From: Davidsoniella eucalypti
Taxonomy: Eukaryota > Ascomycota > Sordariomycetes > Microascales > Ceratocystidaceae
DNA length: 64,000 nt
NCBI GenBank assembly: GCA_004009845.1
Contig: RMBW01000015.1
Location: 62,001-126,000 of the forward strand
Direction of reading: 5' to 3'
In this document: positions 57,711-64,000 of the stretch, one piece after another
Layout of the letters: each line of letters opens with the position of its first letter
How positions within the stretch are numbered: position 1 is the stretch's first letter
Made by a program: the position numbers and the translations under genes
Notes under the pieces: model-generated
What the model was told of the DNA's origin: nothing
The model's database searches: none
Seen by the model: the letters and a program-made list of their open reading frames with translations, nothing else

Positions 57711-60700
57711 CGAACGGGCGGACACAATCGAGTAGCTTCAGCTTCACCAGAAACAAACGGGACTGTACATCCTGTGGTGCTGTTGTAGCGACCTCTTGAT
57801 GAGAACTCGTCATCTGAACGAGTACCGAGACCACTGTTTTCTTCGTGATCGTGATGGGAACATGCAGCCCACTTCCATCATGTCTCACATATTCTAACAT
57901 GGTATACAGGTTTAAAGAAATGAAAAAAATGAAAAACTAAGTTCGTGTCAACTTGAATTCACAGATAGTGTCAGTCTTCTCGGAAGTGATGTTTGTATTC
58001 ACACTGTTTGACCGTTTTATCGATTCGTCGATTTCTCGGGCCTGAAAACACATTTTAAACCTGATCCTTGAAGAAACGAAGTCTGTTAGTAGTTGTCGAT
58101 GTGCGACTTGCAGGCACTATCCGGATTTCGTACTAGCTAGTATATTAGTCGCTTCTTCCCTTTCGCGAGGCTAATAGAGCCGCATTGTACGACAGGTGTA
58201 ACAGCACTGTCGTAGTGTTCATACTCTACACTATCCTATATAAGCACCTTGCATCACCAGCCGATTGTGACCTTATGTCGTAGCATCAAGTTTTCTCTTG
58301 ATAGTTGATAGTCATAATGATCAATATGATAACCTTTTTATGACTGTCTTGTAACCTAGGATCATGCTGCGGTTCAATGGCGACATTTCAGTCTTGTGTT
58401 CATACCTAGCCATGCCTCTTATGTGCTGATCCTTGTATATAAAGCATATTTGAACTATGGTTCCATCGCTAGAAATGCTAAAGGCATTTCATCACGAAAT
58501 AACAGTTTCAAGAATCACAATCATTCGCCGTTCGCGATGTTACGGTGTGCAAGTTAAATGTGGCGTACAAGCGAGTGTGGGTTAATTAACCCTACCGCAA
58601 GCGAGTACATAGGGATACATGGGGAGAAACGAACTCCAACAAAGTTTCCAAATTATCAGTCTTGTGACATGAAACAGAAAAGGGAGACGACGTGACATCC
58701 GAAGATATATATGTGGGCAAAGACAACAAACAAAACCAGACGAGAGCAAACATTGGATTTCGTGGATGTTGGGGTATACGATGGCCTATTCGGCAGAAGG
58801 GATGTTGATGCAGTAAAGGGAGGTAGATGACGATATATAGAGAGAGCTGGAAGTTCTGTCAATGCGGCTGAGAATTTATGCATCACCCTGCATTTTGTTC
58901 TATTTCCACACTTGCTTGATAGAATTCTAAATTATTCGTATCTATGCATTATCATAATATGTACGTACAGAACATTGGGTTCATGGGATTCGATATTCTA
59001 TGAATATAGCATTACGGTTGTGCGCTTCATCAAATTGTGTACATAAGTGGGCTTAGGCTATCACCGAACATACATAGTTATGATACGCCAAGTGACTATA
59101 TACATATATGTAGGTTATCCATTGTTATAAAAATGGAAATTTAAAAAATACGAAGATATATGCTCACATGGACTAAGATCGAAAATGTGGTCTAGAAGGA
59201 CGGTTCAGCTATACTGGGTCCGAATACAATATGTTAAGCTTTATGGTTCGACAGACCCGAGCCTGATAATATGAAAAGGCAAGTGACCTTTGCGTTTGGA
59301 GATATTATAAGGCTCTTCCTGTGGGTGAAGGTGAATTTGTACGTGTACCAAGAAATACGAATAGGGGTGGAATGGTGACTATAGTGCCATGGGTATGAGG
59401 CTCTGGGGGCTAGCTTCAAGTATTTGTGTATCGGGTCTGGGTCTGGAGGTACGAATTTATTTATTTAACCTTTTATGTCTTTATATGGATCGTGCTCAAG
59501 GAGAAGCTATCACAGGTTTGTGTTGGCATAATCAAATAAAGTGCAAAGCACAACACGAGAAGAGCTGGAAATGTCGGGCAACTGGAACCTTCCGAGCGTG
59601 AGTGTGAATCTCTGAGCAACGGAGATGAGGCTCGGGAGACCAGTGATTGAAAAAAAAAGTGCGGAGAAAAGGGGGTTGGGTGGTCGTTGGTAAGAATGTC
59701 CCTCTCGAGGTGAGAAAACAGGCTCAAGGCCTCACAAAACAGTGCATAATGAAATAAATATAAGTTGGTTATGCTTTGGGGTTAGAAAGAGGGATACGAG
59801 GTATCTTTACGATACGATTCTAATCACGAAATATATATTTGCTGTAGAATCTGATACGGACTTTAGGGTGAGCCAACCCTAGTAATATTAACAAGTTGAA
59901 TGTCGTCCCTGCTACCTTTCTTGTTGTTTACATAAGTAGCATAGAAATGGATAAAAATTCCAATTTTTTTTGTATTGTTATACAGGACTGGGTAGACATA
60001 CAAAATTATACTAAAGCTAGTCCACATTCGTCTGCCGAATAAATCCCGTTCCGAGGCTTTTTACCTATGGTTTCTGACAAGCGGCAACAAGAAGAGAAGA
60101 GAAAAGAGAATAACAAGCCATTGTTCAAGTCTACTCATATATACATACTAATATTACAAGTGGCACCTATAGGATAGCTAATGTGACGAGGGAAATCTGA
60201 TACAGCATGGGCTTATCAAGTGAGATGTTTGATCCAGAATATTTTAGTTATCTGTGTAGGGTTGTGTTCCTATGTGACCTAAATTGTGATGAGATCTTTA
60301 GGCCAAGTCATCGAAGACTAAATTGGCTGGCCAGCAAGAGACAGAGTTCCTAGTTTCAAGTGAGTTATTATCTTCCGTCCAAGTGCTGTGCTTGTTGTCG
60401 ATTGTTCAAATTGTGGCCCGAAGATACTGCCGGTGCTCTGCATGATATTTTCCCCGATATTCCTGTGCTATTGCAACGCTAACCAGGGATTTTACCTGCA
60501 ATAGGCGGGTTTTGGAACTTGGGCATGTGTGCTAATTTAACTCTTCTGTTGCTAAGAACAAAATGGAGCAGATGGTAGATTTAGCACAGGGTGGCAGCCA
60601 TAGAGACAGAAGTCACTGAATATTAGTACTGATACCTGTGCCCCTGACGACCCGCTCACAACAAAGAAGAATAAAAACATAATACTGGATTCAGCAGTTC

Positions 60701-63124
60701 AAACTGGCGTCTGCCGATGCAGGTACCAAGACAGCTAGCTACATACTTACGACACAGCTGGTATCAGAATATTGCAGTACTGTGAGGTTCGTCTGGTGTA
60801 TATTGTAGTTGTCTATGGGTTGGTGAGAGGTTGGGTAGGATTTTCTCGTGGACTCCCTGACATTTCCTTTGTATTCTGTGAGAGAATGTGGGATCGCATA
60901 ATTTCTCGAGTTGACCCTTCTTTCAGAAGAGTTAATTAGTGGTGGACCAGAGTTTTGCGATGCCTTGGAAGTGACGCGCAGAGAACATCCAAAACACTAT
61001 AGGCACTGTCTTTTTTCTTCTTCGCTGTTGTCATTGTTATGCTTCTTCCTCTTTCCAGGGCTCGGCAACGACATTCTGCGAGGGTTCTAGTGCAGAAGAT
61101 CGTCGGCTTGGTCTGACACGGGCGAAATTGGACGAGACAAGAAGAAGCATCGTGATTTTTTCTCGGTTGTTTTATTATTGCCTCGCTCGATACGTACTAA
61201 TATATGTCTTTTTGCTTGCTTTTTTATTCTCTAGGAACAAGGAAGTAAGTGGAAGAAGTGGAAGAAGAAACGCAGAAGTGCGGGAAGAAGCAACGATTCG
61301 GTGTTCTTGTTTGCGGCGTTGTTTGGCAGCTCCTGATCGACATGGCAGAAGAAAATCCAAGCCCGTTCTGTAGCTTGTCTGGCGGGTTCTTTGCGCTGGG
61401 ACTTGTGATAGGCGATTGTAATGTATATTAATATATTAGTGCATGAGTGACCATACTAAGTACATGTATATATGTACATCTGTAGCTGTAATACGACAAG
61501 TTGGGTAGTAGAGACATTTGATAAAGCTAAACAAAGAGCAAGGCAAGGGCTAGGAGCAGAATAGCAGGCCCTGACAGAGTGCAACCTCACACAAGTTCTC
61601 TCTACGGTGTTGTTCTTCTTTACGACTAGGCGGCTGGGCTTCTGGCTTGGGCTTCATTCCCCGGTCTAGGTGACCCCTGACTGCTGGTAATTAAAGCGCC
61701 CATTGCAAAGCGAGGAAGCGGTGCCTGACTGACTTGACTGTCCGTTCACAGAGCAAAACAGGAACAGGAACAGGAACTGTTGTGATGTTGGTTGGGCGAG
61801 GAGAATTGGGATGTCTTTGATGCTAGAGAGAAGAAAACTGGCTTTTACCGGGACTCTCCCAATCTTAACAATCTTGGATGTATCACCTGCAGCGCGATTA
61901 TCAGGCTTCTCTGTGTCGATTCCGGGGATCCCTTCTGGTTTCCTTTGTCCTCTGTCTCTTCGGTCTCTGTTCTTTCTTCTTCCTCTTCTATTGTGGTTGC
62001 GCTGCTGTTTCTCTCGCTCACCGCTTTCTCTTCCTTTGCCTACTAGTCCAACGGGACGGCCGAAGCACAACAGCACCAGCACAGCTGCAACATAGGAATA
62101 TAGCACGAAAGTGACCACTAACAGGATATAGCTTTGCAGCTTGCAGCACTCCAAGAACTCGCCACTGCAACGAGATTCCCTTGCGTGGCCAGGCCGTTTT
62201 CGTCGAGCTACATATCGGACAGCCAGTCAGCTTAGCGCCTAGAGGAGCCCGACTTGCAGGCCTACAGAGGACTGTACCCTCTATAATAGTGCGGCCCTGC
62301 GCTACAGCGGCGCCACTGCCGTCTACATTGTAGCTCACCTCGTGTTTGCACACTGCCAGCCATCGCCAAATTCCTCCTGGACCCTTCGGCATTCTTTCTT
62401 TGAGGTCTCGCTCGCTAGTTGGATTTACGGACAGTCATCAAGCAGAGGACTAGATACGCAGCCTTTGGTTTCTTCTGCAGAACGGCCTATTGACAGTGTC
62501 GGTTTATACTGGTGCTGTTTTCATAGCTCGCATATACTGGCGCTCCTATTACTTTTTTATTTATTCTTCTTATACAGTATTCCATAATTAGAGCCTCTAT
62601 CCGGCTTTCTGAGCATCTGTCTGCCATTAATTCAGAGAATTCTTTCTTTTTTTTTTCTTCCATCCTCGGGCTTGGCTTTCGATCTGCATAGCGCTGCGAC
62701 TGTTGTTCACATCCCGATCTTCGTCTGCTTCAGTGCTCTTCGCATCGAATCGAACCGCATCGCCTCTCAAACGGGGGGTTTGACGTGAATCGTCGGCGTC
62801 TATTGTGCCTGTATTGTTCTGCGCACGTCCTTTGCCAACCGCTTTTCTCGCCCAACTGTCTGTCAGAAATCAACCTCTGATTCAGTCCGCTGAGTCTGGC
62901 TCACCTGTCGAGGCTCGCCTGTTACTTAGTTGGTCGCAGCTGTCCCTGCCAATGCCAGCCACTCACGCCGTACAGACCGCAGCAGCTCCTATCCTCCTCT
63001 GAACAATTCCAGTCGCTCTGCACATACTCGCTGGTCTGTCGCCCTCCACAGCCATCGCGACGAGGCATCACCACCGATATCCCCGTTTCTCCGCCACGCG
63101 CCATACCGAGCGCCGTTGCCCGCC
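57711..63124. other. 5.4-kb gene-poor region ending in the leader of the last gene
   Basis: No gene is supported. It holds a C run near 59650 on the minus strand (G-rich and A-rich runs on +), an 8-bp perfect hairpin at 58188-58214, and scattered T or A runs. From about 62600 the + strand is C/T-rich and probably forms the promoter and long leader of the gene at 63125. Confidence 0.45.
62952..63002 (+). other. Upstream ORF in the leader of the last gene, 16 codons
   Basis: ATGCCAGCC opens a 16-codon frame ending in TGA, 122 nt before the start codon at 63125. If the leader is transcribed from the pyrimidine-rich zone upstream, this small frame would precede the main coding region and could lower its translation. 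Confidence 0.35.
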
Positions 63125-64000
63125 ATGGCTACACAGACGGAAATGGCCTATCAGGCCCCTCCGTCGCCGACCCTCACGAACCCCGACATGATTCTGCCCG
63201 ACATGGACTACGACCGCTCGACCTCCCCTGACCGCTCCGATGCGCTGCTGATGTGGAAGAACGCCCAGATCGGCGACATGTCGTTCGCGCTTCCGCCAAG
63301 CCAGTTTATGAATCTGGGTCTCAACATGAATATGGCTGGTGCCCCCATAACGCCAACCACGCCCATCATCTATGGCAACGGCACCATGCTGTCCGACATT
63401 GGCGAGGTTACAGAGGCCGAGAGCAATGCCGGCGGCTACCATTCGCGGCCCGCCTCGCCCATGGTGCCTCGCATGACGAGCCGGGCAGCATTGCGCGCCG
63501 GCCTTCTAGACACCAACGCCATGAACATTGCCTACCAAACCATCAAGAACAAGGCCCGCCAGACCCATGAACGCCGCGCCAGCATCGACTCCACGAGCAC
63601 CATCAGAACCAACGAGCATGCCGGCTTGTTTGCCGACTTTGACGATGCCGCCAGCGTCGACGACAGCAACTTCCAGGGCGACGACGAAGAGAGCATGGCC
63701 GAGTCCTACAACGAGGGCACTGCGCCGCGGAATCTGCTGCACCCCGTGAGACGAAATCCCGCTGTCGACCCCAACGAGGAAGACCGCTTTTCGACAGTCT
63801 CCATCGGCCGTCGCGCAGAAGAAATTTTGGCCAATGCGAAGCGCCGGCTCACTGTAAGTTGCCCAAGTCGCCCAACCAGCGCCATCCAAAGCCGCCGATC
63901 ACACTACTGACCTTGCTTGCCATTGCAGACCATGGAGGGAAACCTTAGCAGAGCCCGCAGCTCTCTGTACATCTCTACTGATATGGACTCTGACGGCTCT
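63125..64000 (+). CDS. Conserved fungal protein, 5' part only (cut by window end)
   Basis: Exon 1 (63125-63853) starts MATQTEMAYQAPPSPTL in a strong CGCCATGG context; the frame is open further upstream but only without ATG. A 75-nt phase-0 intron leads to exon 2 from 63929, which runs off the window. The visible 267 residues are mostly disordered: DPDMDYDRSTSPDRSD-like acidic/Ser stretches, PITPTTPII, and a phosphorylatable HERRASIDSTSTIRTNEH segment. The clearest conserved block spans the splice junction, RRAEEILANAKRRLT-TMEGNLSRARSSL, likely a coiled-coil. I recall this block from uncharacterised filamentous-fungal proteins but know of no function. Confidence 0.8.

Overview
The window is nuclear DNA of a filamentous ascomycete (Pezizomycotina). 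The evidence is many short spliceosomal introns (55-120 nt) with GTAAGT-type donors and CTAAC/CTGAC branch sites, a Zn2Cys6 transcription factor, a CFEM GPI-protein, a fungal bHLH factor, ATG33, SPS19, PER1 and eIF3j. The protein flavour is closest to Eurotiomycetes; that placement is an inference. Gene density is low, about 15 to 16 genes in 64 kb, with several 2-6 kb spans of AT-rich non-coding DNA. There is no CRISPR, operon or intact tRNA. Gene models were built by hand from reading frame, splice phase and protein motifs; all exon junctions below are phase-consistent.

Layout. 1-6.5 kb: gene-free, with a full-length tRNA-derived SINE (1608-2100, target-site duplications and poly(A) tail), a perfect 83-bp inverted-repeat element (4296-4788) and two decayed coding relics. 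6.5-9.9 kb: a 953-aa Zn2Cys6 regulator (-). 12.1-12.7 kb: CFEM GPI-anchored protein (-). 15.2-20.6 kb: the densest cluster, with an MFS transporter (+), ATG33 (-) and a peroxisomal 2,4-dienoyl-CoA reductase (+). 26.8-31.8 kb: a disordered Ser/Pro-rich protein and a secreted Ser/Thr-rich protein, both behind long pyrimidine-rich leaders. 31.8-43 kb: an accessory-looking block with a tRNA-Glu relic, an atypical kinase-like gene, a short tailed retroposon, a long ankyrin gene with an apparent frameshift, and a decayed second SINE copy. 43.7-56.5 kb: housekeeping genes (bHLH factor, a basic protein with a probable C-terminal membrane exon, PER1, eIF3j, a mitochondrial-type conserved protein) interrupted by a solitary soluble HMG-CoA-reductase paralogue. 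57-63 kb: nearly empty apart from a possible 63-aa spliced gene. 63.1 kb to the end: the 5' part of a conserved fungal gene cut by the window edge.

How the genes relate. I see no biosynthetic cluster. Several proteins serve organelle and membrane biology (ATG33 in mitophagy, SPS19 in peroxisomal beta-oxidation, PER1 in GPI-lipid remodelling, with a CFEM GPI-protein as the type of cargo PER1 acts on), but this looks like ordinary interspersion. The most novel content is the set of short non-autonomous elements (a SINE family with two copies, a roughly 85-105 bp tailed retroposon with two copies, and a fold-back element) and the HMG-CoA-reductase-like protein whose first NADPH motif is altered.
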